Counted from the first letter of the stretch, positions 1 to 8,033 are shown. The stretch: DNA of 14,584 nucleotides from an uncultured Prevotella sp. (GCA_934120735.1 CAKOVA010000054.1:1-14584), one strand, 5' to 3'. Made by a program: numbers and translations. Notes: generated from the sequence alone by a model not told the origin.

Positions 1-335
1 GCCTTGTAGAACTCATCTCCCTTTTGCAGCCGCATGTCTGAGACGACAAAGCCGCAGGTGTTTTCTATTTCCGGATAGTTCTTGCGGAAACGACTCAGTA
101 GGGCATGGTGGAACCCAAGTTCCTTTTCATGGTCTTCATAGAAGTCGAGCCCCATTGTGTAGATACGGTCGCCCTTGCTGTGCTGGCGATTGACGCTCTT
201 CTCCTGCCAGGTATAAACGCCGATGAGCAGCACGAACATGAGCGAGATGCTCAGTCCAAACACGTTGATGGCGGTATACACCTTGTTTCTTGACAGGAAG
301 GTAAAATAGGATTTGAGATTGAATAGCTGTTTCAT
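1..335 (-). CDS. MacB/FtsX-type ABC transporter permease (N-terminal fragment, cut by window edge)
   Basis: Only the first 111 codons are inside the window; the gene runs on past base 1. The ATG at 335 was chosen because the protein then begins MKQLFNLKSYFTFLSRNKVY, the same start as the two complete permeases upstream. Residues about 20-41 form one hydrophobic segment (TM1), followed by the start of the periplasmic MacB-type core domain (residues 42 on, with a GDRIYTMGLDF stretch like that of the paralogues). By family knowledge this is a membrane subunit of a MacB/LolCE-type exporter, which transmits ATP-driven movement to the periplasm rather than forming a classical channel. It is the third permease of the run, 55 bp downstream of the second. 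The identity is clear; the substrate is not. Confidence 0.9.
   Translation of the reverse strand, partial: MKQLFNLKSYFTFLSRNKVYTAINVFGLSISLMFVLLIGVYTWQEKSVNRQHSKGDRIYTMGLDFYEDHEKELGFHHALLSRFRKNYPEIENTCGFVVSDMRLQKGDEFYK
252..335 (-). repeat. Shared 5'-end module of permease 3
   Basis: This is codons 1-28 of the third permease. It differs from the same stretch of permease 2 at 8 of 84 positions by my count, nearly all of them synonymous, whereas the bodies of the two complete genes diverge much more. Confidence 0.8.
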
Positions 336-390
336 AATTGCGTCTTTTTTCGATAATAGACCTGAGAAACTTACCTCTTTCGGCGTTACT

Positions 391-2736
391 CTACTCTTGC
401 TTGATATTCTTTACCGGGTTCTCATTACTTGCCATATAGCTCTGAACGGCCACTGCGCAGAACGAGATAAGCAGCACGAGGATGCCTACAACGATAATCC
501 ACGGCCACCACACGATGCGGTAACTGTATTGGCTGATCCATTCGCCTGCGAAATACCAGATGACGGGTACGCTGATGACGAAAGCGACAGCCACATATTG
601 GAGGAAGGTGCGGATGAGGTCGCGGCGAATGCGGTTGCTCGTGGAGCCAAACACCTTGCGGATGGCGATTTCCTTGCTGCGCTGCTGAATGAAGTAGGTG
701 GACATGGCGACAAGTCCCAACAGCGAGATAAGAACAGCAAGAAACGAGAAGATGGTGAGGATGCGCACAATGCGGATCTGTTCCTTATACACCTCGGCTA
801 TCTTCTGACTGAGGTAAGGCGACTCCTGCGCCAAGTCCTCATGATAAACTTTCTTGTAAGTCTCCTGTACCAGTCGGTAGGCTTCTTTCTCGTCGCCTTC
901 CACCTTGATGAGTACATTGTTCGCAAAATCGTCGCGCGTGATTTGGTCGAACAGGTAAACCACCGTCACCTGATCGTCAGCATTGTCCATATCAATGGTG
1001 TAAAGATGGAAATCATTCAGAATCCCGTTGATTTGCTCCCGCTCGTAAGTCTCATTATAGCGGAATGTCCTTTCATCAGGTTTCAACTGCATTACCGAGT
1101 GGAAGTTGGGCGACACAAAGAGCTTGGCGGAATCGCCCTGCGCAAATTGCTTCTTCACCTCGATGCCCAGCAACGACAGATAATCCTTGTCCGCATAAAA
1201 GCGTTGGCAGCGCACTGCCTTCTTGCCAATGTAAGCCATTTGGTTGAATCCGCCCAAGAGAGGCGAGCACAAGCAGACGGAAACCTTCTTGACTGGTGTC
1301 AGTTGTTGCAAGTTTTTCTTAAACAGATTGGCCTTGCGGGCATCCTGCGGAACACCAATCTCCATCACACCCTGGGTGTCATAGCCCAACGGAGCATTAA
1401 TGAGGTGCCGTACCTGTCGACTGCCAATGAGCGCTATGGCAATGAAAATGATGGTGATAGCGTTTTGCACCACGATGAACACCTTGCTGAACAGCATCTT
1501 GGTCTGGCGGCGGAAGGTGCCGCGAACCACGTCGATGGGTTTCACGCGCGACTGGATGACCGCCGGCAGAACACCCGCCAATATACCTACTGCCAGCACA
1601 ATGCCTACCAACAACAACAGGTTGATGGGGCTGAACAGCTCGGCGATGGTGATGCGGGTGTCCAACAACTGGCAGGTATAAGGAATGGAAGCCCATGCCA
1701 ACAACACGGAAAGAACAACTGAGCAGCAGCAAAGGCACACACTTTCGATGACCAACCGCCAGAGGATGTCGCTCTTCCGGCTGCCCAACAGTCTTCTTGT
1801 CGCCATTTCCTTGGAGCGGTTGCCCGACAGGGCGACCGTCAGGTTGATGTAGTTCATCACCGAGAACACCAAGATGATGATACCGATAATGAAAATGAGA
1901 TAGACCAACCCGCTCTTTCCGCGCTGGCATACGTTGGAAGAGTATTCGGAAAAATAGCTCTCGCTGAATGGTATCAGGCGGAATTTGCATTCCATCTTGA
2001 AATTTTCTTTGTATATCTTTGGTAGAATACGGTTAACATTATTTTCCAATGCGCCGATATCTGTGCCCGGTCTCAAGCTCAACACCACATCCGGACTGCC
2101 GAAATTACCGTCGATTTTGAAGAGCCAAGGTATGCGCTCGCACAGCAGCTCGTACCGCCCGATGATGTCACAGTCGGGGAAAGAGGTTCCGTTCATGTTC
2201 TCATAGATGCCCCTTACATACACTTTCCGGTTCTCCACCGTCAACACCTTGCCCATTGCATTGCCGTTGCGGAACAGCATCTGCGCCAACTTCCGGGAAA
2301 TCACCACGTCGTTCAATTCGTTCAGGGCCGTGGCGGCATCACCTTCTGCAAGCGGTTGATTGAACATGGAGTAGAACGTGGAGTCGGTGTACATCATGAC
2401 AACTTTTACATTGTCCTCGTCGGCGGTCGTTACATGCTGCTCGTCATCGGCATAGAACGCACATCCTTTCTCAATCTGTGGCAGTTGCTTCTGCAGCAGC
2501 TTGACAATCTCGCGCGACGTGCCGCTAATCTGATTAGATTCGAAATCACAGCCCAACAGATAGAGCCTATCCACGTTCGTGATGTGTTTGTCTATGCTCG
2601 TTTCGTGCTGATAGTACAGACCAATGAGGATAACGAACGCAAAGCTAATGCTCAGTCCGAACACGTTGATGGCGGTGTACACCTTGTTCCTCGATAGGAA
2701 GGTGAAATAGGATTTGAGATTGAATAGTTGTCTCAT
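391..2736 (-). CDS. MacB/FtsX-type ABC transporter permease (second of three)
   Basis: The protein has 781 residues, the usual length for Bacteroidetes permeases with two FtsX units. TM1 (about 20-41) is followed by a large periplasmic MacB_PCD-like domain (about 42-275, with TDSTFYSMFNQPL and the VISRKLAQMLF stretch). A three-helix FtsX block follows (about 276-400, with the signature NYINLTVALSGNRSKEMATR), then TM5, a second periplasmic domain and a final FtsX block (YFIQQRSKEIAIRKVFGS, about 670-775). The C-terminus NENPVKNIKQE matches that of its paralogue. TM3 carries an unusual cysteine cluster (CLCCC). The ATG at 2736 lies only 2 nt after the stop of the upstream permease, so the two are probably translationally coupled. 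No ATPase motifs are present. By family this is the membrane part of an efflux or lipoprotein-type exporter; the substrate is unknown. Confidence 0.93.
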   Translation of the reverse strand: MRQLFNLKSYFTFLSRNKVYTAINVFGLSISFAFVILIGLYYQHETSIDKHITNVDRLYLLGCDFESNQISGTSREIVKLLQKQLPQIEKGCAFYADDEQHVTTADEDNVKVVMMYTDSTFYSMFNQPLAEGDAATALNELNDVVISRKLAQMLFRNGNAMGKVLTVENRKVYVRGIYENMNGTSFPDCDIIGRYELLCERIPWLFKIDGNFGSPDVVLSLRPGTDIGALENNVNRILPKIYKENFKMECKFRLIPFSESYFSEYSSNVCQRGKSGLVYLIFIIGIIILVFSVMNYINLTVALSGNRSKEMATRRLLGSRKSDILWRLVIESVCLCCCSVVLSVLLAWASIPYTCQLLDTRITIAELFSPINLLLLVGIVLAVGILAGVLPAVIQSRVKPIDVVRGTFRRQTKMLFSKVFIVVQNAITIIFIAIALIGSRQVRHLINAPLGYDTQGVMEIGVPQDARKANLFKKNLQQLTPVKKVSVCLCSPLLGGFNQMAYIGKKAVRCQRFYADKDYLSLLGIEVKKQFAQGDSAKLFVSPNFHSVMQLKPDERTFRYNETYEREQINGILNDFHLYTIDMDNADDQVTVVYLFDQITRDDFANNVLIKVEGDEKEAYRLVQETYKKVYHEDLAQESPYLSQKIAEVYKEQIRIVRILTIFSFLAVLISLLGLVAMSTYFIQQRSKEIAIRKVFGSTSNRIRRDLIRTFLQYVAVAFVISVPVIWYFAGEWISQYSYRIVWWPWIIVVGILVLLISFCAVAVQSYMASNENPVKNIKQE
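2653..2736 (-). repeat. Shared 5'-end module of permease 2
   Basis: This is codons 1-28 of the second permease. It differs from the same stretch of permease 1 at about 5 of 84 positions, mostly third-codon positions. Confidence 0.8.
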
Positions 2737-2738
2737 TT

Positions 2739-5105
2739 TTATTGATTGTCTTTGATATGGTTTACAGGATTCTCATTCGCGGCGATTCGGCTTTGGAAAT
2801 ATACCGCCGTCAGAGAGAGGAGCATACATACCGCGCCCGCAACAAGATAGATCCATGGTGAAAGCGTGATACGATAATTATAGGTGGAGAGCCAATGCGT
2901 CATGATGACATGAATGACAGGCACGGCTATGGCAAATGCTACCAACACATAGACGGCGAATGTGCGCAGCAGCTTCACGAGGATTTGTCGGTTGTTGCTT
3001 CCGAACACCTTGCGCACGGCGATTTCCTTATAGCGTTGCTGAATAAAATACAGGCTCATAGCGATTAGCCCCAACAGAGAGATGACGATGGCAATAAAGG
3101 CAAACAGCATGACAATCTTTGAAAGACGAATCTCTTTATCAAAGAACATTTGCAGTTGTTGGTCCACGAAAGGCTTTTCAGCTTCCACGTCCTCTTTGAA
3201 CACCTCTTTATAGATCTTTCTTATCTGTTCGTATCCTGCCATAGGATCACCAGTGATTTTCATCACGAAATGCCACGGACGTAAGACTTCTTTATGGTAT
3301 ATCCACACGCCAATGGGGTGTATCTCGCTGGTGATGTTTCCAATCCGGAAGTCTTTGAGCACGCCTCTGATAGGAGTCTTTTTCCCGGAAGGACCCAAAT
3401 CAATGTATCTTGCGTCGGGTTTCAACCCAACTTCCTGAAGGGTATGCTGGGTGACGTAAATGCCTTCTGAGGATGCCAAGTGATAATCTTTTACAAGTTG
3501 AAGCCCCAATACCTTGAAGTAATTCTCATCACCCCCGAACATTTGGAAGCTGAGCGTGCGCCCGTTAATCTCCATCGTCTGGTTGTTCCCTCTGTCCAAC
3601 GGGATGCCTTGACAAGCGGTGATGCCCTTAACAAAAGGTAAATGAGCTACACGTGACTTGAATTGTTCGATGGGCACACTGTCCGCTGAGGGGTTTTCGA
3701 TTTTGATCAGGTTGTCGGTATCGTAGCCCAACGGAGCCGATAAGAGATGGTGGGTCTGCAAACCGATGGTCAACGAGCACGCCAACAACAAGATGGTTGC
3801 CGCGCTTTGCAAGATGATGAACAGTTTGCTGAATCCCATTTTCACATGAGTGCGAAACGTTCCACGAACCACATCAATGGGTTTCGAGCGTGAAATGAAT
3901 ACAGCGGGGAGCATACCTGCCAGTATGCCTACCATTAAGACGAATGCAAAGATGACGAGCACATTGGTTGGGCTGAACAAGTGAACCATGTTGATTTCGG
4001 TTACCAGCAACTTGTCGGCATATTTTACAAACGCGAATGCCAAGCCAATGGCGATGAGCAGGGAACACAAACACATGACAATACTTTCCAATATCAGCCT
4101 TTCCATGATGTGCTTTCGTTGACTGCCAAAGAGACGTCGGGTAGCCATCTCTCTTGCTCGCCTGCCGGATTGTGCCACCGTGAGGTTGATATAGTTGAAA
4201 ACGGAGAACAGAAGGATCATGATTTCTACCGCAAACAGCATGTTGACGAGTTTCCGGTCGCCTCGCGATGTTACTCCCGACGAGCTTGCTATCTCTGAGA
4301 AATAAAGCTGCTTGAGCGGAACAAAGACCATCTTGGTTTTGACACCGGGCATCTGATACAACCAGTTCACGTCTTTCATGAACTTGTCGATGTCCTTGCC
4401 TTTCGTCCTGATATCATGATTGGGCTTCATCAAAAACATCAACTCCGCTCCCGTGGCGTTGTTCATGTACTCGCTGGTCATACCCGGATTGATTCCCTTT
4501 ACGTTCTCGAAGCGCGCAATGATGTCGGCGGCGTCAATGCTCGAGCCTTCCATCTTGCGTGTCACGCCCGTAATGACCAGGCGAACGGTATCGGAATAAA
4601 CCAAGGGCTTGCCTATTGGATTAACATTGCCGTAGAGCTGTCGGGCAGTCTCCTCGGTCACCACTGCGCTATTCACCGCATCCAACACATGGTTGCGATC
4701 GCCTCGAACCAGCTCAAAATCGAAGATACGATAGAAAGTAGAATCCGTGAAAAGAAAACGTTTCATCACTTTCTCGGTGGTGGGCAAGTTCAATTTTAAA
4801 TTGGTACTAACCAGCGCGCAACTGCTTTCTATCTCTGGGTAACGCTGTTTCAGGTGCTTTTGTATATACCAGTGTGAGCCGGTGGTGGCTTCTTTCTGCC
4901 CGTTGTGCTCCATATCATAGCCCTGCGCATAGATACGGTCGGCCTTGCTGTGCATGGTATCGACGGCGTATTCCTGTTGGGTGTACAAGCCGATGATGAT
5001 GACGAACATCAGGCTGATTGACAGTCCGAACACGTTGATGGCGGTATACACCTTGTTCCTCGAAAGGAAGGTGAAATAAGATTTGAGATTGAATAGTTGC
5101 TTCAT
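2739..5105 (-). CDS. MacB/FtsX-type ABC transporter permease (first of three)
   Basis: The protein has 788 residues. Visible layout: TM1 about 22-42; periplasmic MacB_PCD-like domain about 43-285 (FTDSTFYRIFDFELVRGD at 119-136, VVTEETARQLYG at 148-159, NPIGK at 162-166); first FtsX block about 286-405 with NYINLTVAQSGRRAREMATR at 304-323; TM5 about 428-448; second periplasmic domain about 450-655; final FtsX block about 660-770 with YFIQQRYKEIAVRKVFGS at 686-703; tail NENPVNHIKDNQ. This is the eight-helix, two-periplasmic-domain layout of tandem-FtsX permeases. The ATG at 5105 gives the same N-terminus as both paralogues. The gene follows the adaptor after a 70-bp gap that carries a small duplication. 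No Walker motifs are present. It should pair with a separate ATPase and with the HlyD and TolC proteins encoded upstream; the substrate cannot be told from sequence. Confidence 0.94.
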   Translation of the reverse strand: MKQLFNLKSYFTFLSRNKVYTAINVFGLSISLMFVIIIGLYTQQEYAVDTMHSKADRIYAQGYDMEHNGQKEATTGSHWYIQKHLKQRYPEIESSCALVSTNLKLNLPTTEKVMKRFLFTDSTFYRIFDFELVRGDRNHVLDAVNSAVVTEETARQLYGNVNPIGKPLVYSDTVRLVITGVTRKMEGSSIDAADIIARFENVKGINPGMTSEYMNNATGAELMFLMKPNHDIRTKGKDIDKFMKDVNWLYQMPGVKTKMVFVPLKQLYFSEIASSSGVTSRGDRKLVNMLFAVEIMILLFSVFNYINLTVAQSGRRAREMATRRLFGSQRKHIMERLILESIVMCLCSLLIAIGLAFAFVKYADKLLVTEINMVHLFSPTNVLVIFAFVLMVGILAGMLPAVFISRSKPIDVVRGTFRTHVKMGFSKLFIILQSAATILLLACSLTIGLQTHHLLSAPLGYDTDNLIKIENPSADSVPIEQFKSRVAHLPFVKGITACQGIPLDRGNNQTMEINGRTLSFQMFGGDENYFKVLGLQLVKDYHLASSEGIYVTQHTLQEVGLKPDARYIDLGPSGKKTPIRGVLKDFRIGNITSEIHPIGVWIYHKEVLRPWHFVMKITGDPMAGYEQIRKIYKEVFKEDVEAEKPFVDQQLQMFFDKEIRLSKIVMLFAFIAIVISLLGLIAMSLYFIQQRYKEIAVRKVFGSNNRQILVKLLRTFAVYVLVAFAIAVPVIHVIMTHWLSTYNYRITLSPWIYLVAGAVCMLLSLTAVYFQSRIAANENPVNHIKDNQ
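5022..5105 (-). repeat. Shared 5'-end module of permease 1
   Basis: Codons 1-28 of the first permease; third copy of the shared module, about 90-94% identical to the others at DNA level. Confidence 0.8.
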
Positions 5106-5111
5106 GACTTA

Positions 5112-5193
5112 TTTACTTGTTATTTCGATACCAATATGAGTTGCTTATTGCTCCTGCGCCAATTCATTTTACTTGTTATTCCAAAACCAAAAT
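5112..5193 (-). repeat. Small duplication at the adaptor 3' end
   Basis: The 13-mer TTTACTTGTTATT (plus strand) occurs at 5112-5124 and again at 5168-5180, 56 bp apart. The similarity extends to 22 of 26 positions (5112-5137 against 5168-5193) and includes the adaptor stop codon. Between the copies, on the minus strand, lies a 15-codon reading frame (5120-5167, MNWRRSNKQLILVSK). Its end resembles the adaptor's own C-terminus (LILVSK against EILVLE). It looks like a tandem duplication of the gene's end; I see no sign that the short peptide is functional. Confidence 0.5.
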
Positions 5194-6429
5194 TTCGTTG
5201 TCTTTGTAGCTTTCGTACCCGCTCACGATGACTCGCTCGCCGGGCTGAAGACCTTCCAGCACCTCGTAATACTGCGGATTCTGCCGTCCGATGCGGATGT
5301 TGCGACGGTAGGCTTTCTTGCCATCCTTGTCGAGTACGAAGATCCATTGCCCGCCCGTCACACTGTAGAACGTGCCCTTGGGGATGAGCACCGCCCGCTT
5401 CGACTCACCCAACTGCAGGTCGACATAATAGGTCTGACCCGTTCGGATGTTGGTCGGACGCTTGCCACTGAACACGAAATCTATCTTAAACCTGCCGTCT
5501 TTCACCTCGGGATACACCTTGCGCACGGTGAGCGAATAGTGCTTGCCGTTCTGCTCGAAAGTCGCTGTGAGCCCTTGGTGCACCCGGTCGATGTAATGCT
5601 CGTCGACCTGCGCCTCCACTTTATAGTCGCTGAGGTCGTTAATGACACCGATCTTCTGTCCCGGAGAGATGCTCTGCCCTAATTCGATATTGAGCTGTCC
5701 CACCTCACCGTCGATTTGCGAGCGCACGTTGAGATGCTCCTTGCGCTGGCGTACCAGCTCCACGTTGCGCCTCATCGACGAGAGATTGTCGTTCATTTGT
5801 TCCATCTGCGCGCGGCGAAGCTGCGCATCTTTCTTGAGTCGTTGCGCAATCAGCTCGTTCTTTTTCACGGCCAGCTCATAGTCTTCCTTTGCCTTAAGAT
5901 ATTCCTCGCGGCTGTTGAGCTGTTCCTGCTGCAATGCTGTCTGATGGTTGTAGGTTCGCTTCTTGGCCTGTACATCCATTGACAGCTGTGCCGCCTCGTT
6001 CTGATTGTTGAGCCGATCCTGCTCCATCGTAATCTGCGTGTTACGAAGCATGTTCTGCTTCTCCGCCAGTTCGCTCTCGGCATTGAGGATTTCGAGGTCG
6101 AGATTGCTGTTGTTCAGCCTCACAATGACGTCGCCTTTCCTGACATGGGAGCCTTCCTCCGCCACTCTCTCCATGACAACGCCACCTTCTTCCGGCGAGA
6201 TCTGCACCACCTGAATGGGCACCACATTGCCGTCTACGCTCACATAGTCGTCAAACTGCGCTTGCTTCACGTCGCCGATGCTCAGCCCCCGACTGTCGAC
6301 TTTCAGTGTCGATGAGAAATTTCCCAGGGCCAACCACAGCAGCGCAGCCACCACAATAACGCCTCCCCCTATCCAAGTCCAATACTTTCGGGGTATCCAA
6401 AACTTCTTTTGTTTTATTTCAATGTCCAT
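5176..6429 (-). CDS. HlyD/MacA-family periplasmic adaptor subunit (membrane fusion protein)
   Basis: The protein has 417 residues. A single N-terminal membrane anchor lies at about 18-38, after a short basic cytoplasmic stretch. Next come the first half of a lipoyl/biotinyl-like domain (about 70-105, ISPEEGGVVMERVAEEGSHV, GDVIVRLNN), a long charged coiled-coil hairpin rich in E/Q/K/R (about 105-240), the second lipoyl half (about 240-262, IDGEVGQLNIELGQSISPGQ), a beta-barrel domain (about 265-345) and a membrane-proximal domain ending YKDNEILVLE. By family knowledge, such adaptors hexamerise and bridge the inner-membrane permease to the outer-membrane channel. Its start overlaps the end of the TolC-family gene by 16 bp, which suggests coupled translation, and three permeases follow. 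This order supports a MacAB-TolC-like ABC pump rather than an RND pump. Confidence 0.95.
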   Translation of the reverse strand: MDIEIKQKKFWIPRKYWTWIGGGVIVVAALLWLALGNFSSTLKVDSRGLSIGDVKQAQFDDYVSVDGNVVPIQVVQISPEEGGVVMERVAEEGSHVRKGDVIVRLNNSNLDLEILNAESELAEKQNMLRNTQITMEQDRLNNQNEAAQLSMDVQAKKRTYNHQTALQQEQLNSREEYLKAKEDYELAVKKNELIAQRLKKDAQLRRAQMEQMNDNLSSMRRNVELVRQRKEHLNVRSQIDGEVGQLNIELGQSISPGQKIGVINDLSDYKVEAQVDEHYIDRVHQGLTATFEQNGKHYSLTVRKVYPEVKDGRFKIDFVFSGKRPTNIRTGQTYYVDLQLGESKRAVLIPKGTFYSVTGGQWIFVLDKDGKKAYRRNIRIGRQNPQYYEVLEGLQPGERVIVSGYESYKDNEILVLE

Positions 6430-7739
6430 GTTCGTATTCCTTTATAATAGTTGACTAATCGTTGTTTCATCTCAAGCATCAACCGCATTTGCAGCAGTTT
6501 GATGCGGCTGTCGAGCAAGGTTTGCGCCGCTGTATGCAAGTCGAATGTCGAGAGCATGCCCTCCTCGTACTTGCGCGACGCCAGATGCCAGGCTATGGAG
6601 TCGGCCGCAGTCTTCCGTTCCATCTTCATGAGTTCACGCGAATAGCCGTCACGATCGAGCACCGCCTGTGCAATATCATCGTGCAGTTTGCGGCGTGCGT
6701 CTTCCAAGTCGAGCTTGCTCACCTCCCACTCGGCTTTCGCCCTGCGTGCGGCACGCCAACGTGAAGGCATGAAAAGGGGGATGGACAGGGAAAGGTAGAC
6801 ATATTCGCCCATGTTGTTGTTGAACTGTTTGCCGAAGTTGTCGGTCTTACTGCTGCCCTGCGAGAGATTGCGGTAATAGTTGGTGTTGATTCCTCCGCCC
6901 AACGCCAGGACGGGCAACAGCTGTCCGCGTTGTATAAGATAATGGTAGCGGGCGTTTTTAACATTGAACGCTGCCGTCCTCACTTCCGGTGATTCAGCTT
7001 GGAAAGCGGCATAAAGGTTCTCGGCATCGTCGGCAACAGACAGGCTCGCGGTCAACAGAGTGTCGAGGGCAAGCGTATCGCCTACGGGAAAATTCATCTC
7101 CGCTTTCAAGGCCATCAACGCCAAACTGGCTGCGTTCTGCTGGTGCAACAGGTTGTAATCGTCCTCCGCCACCTGGCTTTCCATCTGCGCCACGTCGGGT
7201 CGCGACTTCTCTCCAAGGTCGAACATCGCGCGGGTCTTGCGAAGCAACGCCTGACTGTCGGCCAATTTGCGCCGTGCCAAGCCAATGCTCTGCTGGCTGT
7301 ACACCGCCTCCACGAATTTCGCCATCACGGCTATGGCCTTGTCGTCGGCTGTCTTTTGCAGAACCGTCATACTTTTGGCATGCGCCAATCGTGCTTGCTG
7401 AAAGGCATTCCAGGTACGACCACCGTCAAACAATGGCATCTCCGCCCCAATGCTGTAATAATTATTAAAGGTGGTGATGGTGTTGTAGGTGTTCGTCTCC
7501 GGGTTGATGTTACGCCCCCAGGCATATTGTGCCGTGGTCTGTGCCGACACCGTGGGCAGAAGGTCGAGTCTCGCCGTGCGCTCGTCAACTTTGCTCTGTC
7601 GCACCTCCAATCGCTGTTTACGCACTCCGTTGTTGTGCTCCACCGCATACTGAATGCAGCGGTTCATGGTCCAAGTCTCTTGCGCCAATAGCGGAAGAGC
7701 GGCCAAATCTAATAATATAATCGTAATTGCTGTTCTCAT
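6414..7739 (-). CDS. TolC-family outer-membrane efflux protein
   Basis: This encodes an outer-membrane factor forming the exit duct of the pump. With the ATG at 7739 the protein has 441 residues. It starts with a signal peptide (MRTAITIILLDLAALPLLAQ, probably cut at LLA|QETW), then ETWTMNRCIQYAVEHNNGVR, the typical start of Bacteroidetes TolC-like proteins. Two OEP repeats rich in A/Q/R helices follow (about 20-210 and 230-435). The frame stays open upstream: an ATG at 7775 has AGGAGG just before it and would give 453 residues with a longer signal peptide. I prefer 7739 because a sigma-54 promoter match ends just upstream of it and would otherwise lie inside the gene. It is the first gene of the efflux operon, divergent from the regulator gene. 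The function is clear; the exact start is not. Confidence 0.93.
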   Translation of the reverse strand: MRTAITIILLDLAALPLLAQETWTMNRCIQYAVEHNNGVRKQRLEVRQSKVDERTARLDLLPTVSAQTTAQYAWGRNINPETNTYNTITTFNNYYSIGAEMPLFDGGRTWNAFQQARLAHAKSMTVLQKTADDKAIAVMAKFVEAVYSQQSIGLARRKLADSQALLRKTRAMFDLGEKSRPDVAQMESQVAEDDYNLLHQQNAASLALMALKAEMNFPVGDTLALDTLLTASLSVADDAENLYAAFQAESPEVRTAAFNVKNARYHYLIQRGQLLPVLALGGGINTNYYRNLSQGSSKTDNFGKQFNNNMGEYVYLSLSIPLFMPSRWRAARRAKAEWEVSKLDLEDARRKLHDDIAQAVLDRDGYSRELMKMERKTAADSIAWHLASRKYEEGMLSTFDLHTAAQTLLDSRIKLLQMRLMLEMKQRLVNYYKGIRTWTLK

Positions 7740-7752
7740 ACACTTAAACAAT

Positions 7753-7768
7753 TGCCAAAGCCGTGCCA
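7753..7768 (-). promoter_or_regulatory. Candidate sigma-54 (-24/-12) promoter of the efflux operon
   Basis: On the minus strand the sequence reads TGGCACGGCTTTGGCA. The consensus is TGGCACG-N4-TTGCW; the -24 block matches fully, GG and GC are exactly 12 bp apart, and one base of the -12 block differs (TGGCA for TTGCA). The predicted start is about 7742-7739, just before or at the ATG at 7739, giving a nearly leaderless mRNA. The divergent neighbour encodes a sigma-54 activator, which makes the match more credible. It also lies in frame within the possible N-terminal extension from 7775, so chance cannot be excluded. Confidence 0.55.
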
Positions 7769-7777
7769 GAAACATAA

Positions 7778-7783
7778 CCTCCT
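7778..7783 (-). promoter_or_regulatory. Shine-Dalgarno-like AGGAGG before an alternative TolC start
   Basis: AGGAGG is followed by only two bases (TT) before the ATG at 7775, shorter than the usual 5-9. Strong Shine-Dalgarno sequences are uncommon in Bacteroidetes. If it is used, the protein gains 12 residues (MFLARLWQLFKC) before the signal peptide, from a transcript starting further upstream than the sigma-54 candidate. Confidence 0.35.
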
Positions 7784-7821
7784 GTTTATCGGCACGTTGC
7801 GTAAAAAGCACGATTACAAGT

Positions 7822-7860
7822 CTGTCCAACAATTAGACACTACTGCCCAATTATTTGACA
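7822..7860 (-). promoter_or_regulatory. Two phased direct repeats, candidate activator binding sites
   Basis: On the plus strand CTGTCCAACAATTAGACA (7822-7839) and CTGCCCAATTATTTGACA (7843-7860) match at 14 of 18 positions. They are spaced exactly 21 bp, two turns of the helix. Each is partly symmetric (TGTC-N9-GRCA on the minus strand). They lie about 80-118 bp upstream of the predicted sigma-54 start, the usual distance for enhancer sites of NtrC-type activators. A weaker relative (ATTAGACA after CTGGC) occurs at 8010-8029, just before the regulator gene. Confidence 0.5.
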
Positions 7861-7932
7861 GTGAGACCCACAATCCACTCGATGTCCTCTCATGCGGCGC
7901 ATCGGTTTTTATGATATGTTTTTTGACAATGG

Positions 7933-7964
7933 CTTGATACTAAGGAGAAAAAAGAATATCTTTG
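7933..7964 (+). promoter_or_regulatory. Bacteroidetes-type -33/-7 promoter of the regulator gene
   Basis: CTTG at 7933-7936, a 20-bp spacer, and TATCTTTG at 7957-7964 fit the primary sigma factor consensus of Bacteroidetes (TTTG, about 19 bp, TAnnTTTG). The transcript would start near 7971 and have a leader of about 60 nt before the ATG at 8034. Confidence 0.6.
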
Positions 7965-8033
7965 CAAAAACAACAACCTTTTCGCCACCTCCGTGAAAGG
8001 ATGTGCAACTGGCAGACAGACATTAGACAATAG

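Noticed and set aside
313..1722. Long plus-strand open frame of 469 codons opposite the second permease
   Set aside because: It is a shadow of the minus-strand permease. The protein is rich in His, Asp and Gln with no recognisable motif, whereas the minus-strand frame has clear FtsX signatures.
7740..8033. Sigma-54 promoter for the regulator-kinase pair
   Set aside because: No GG-N10-GC arrangement was found on the plus strand upstream of 8034; only the -33/-7 type promoter fits in that direction.
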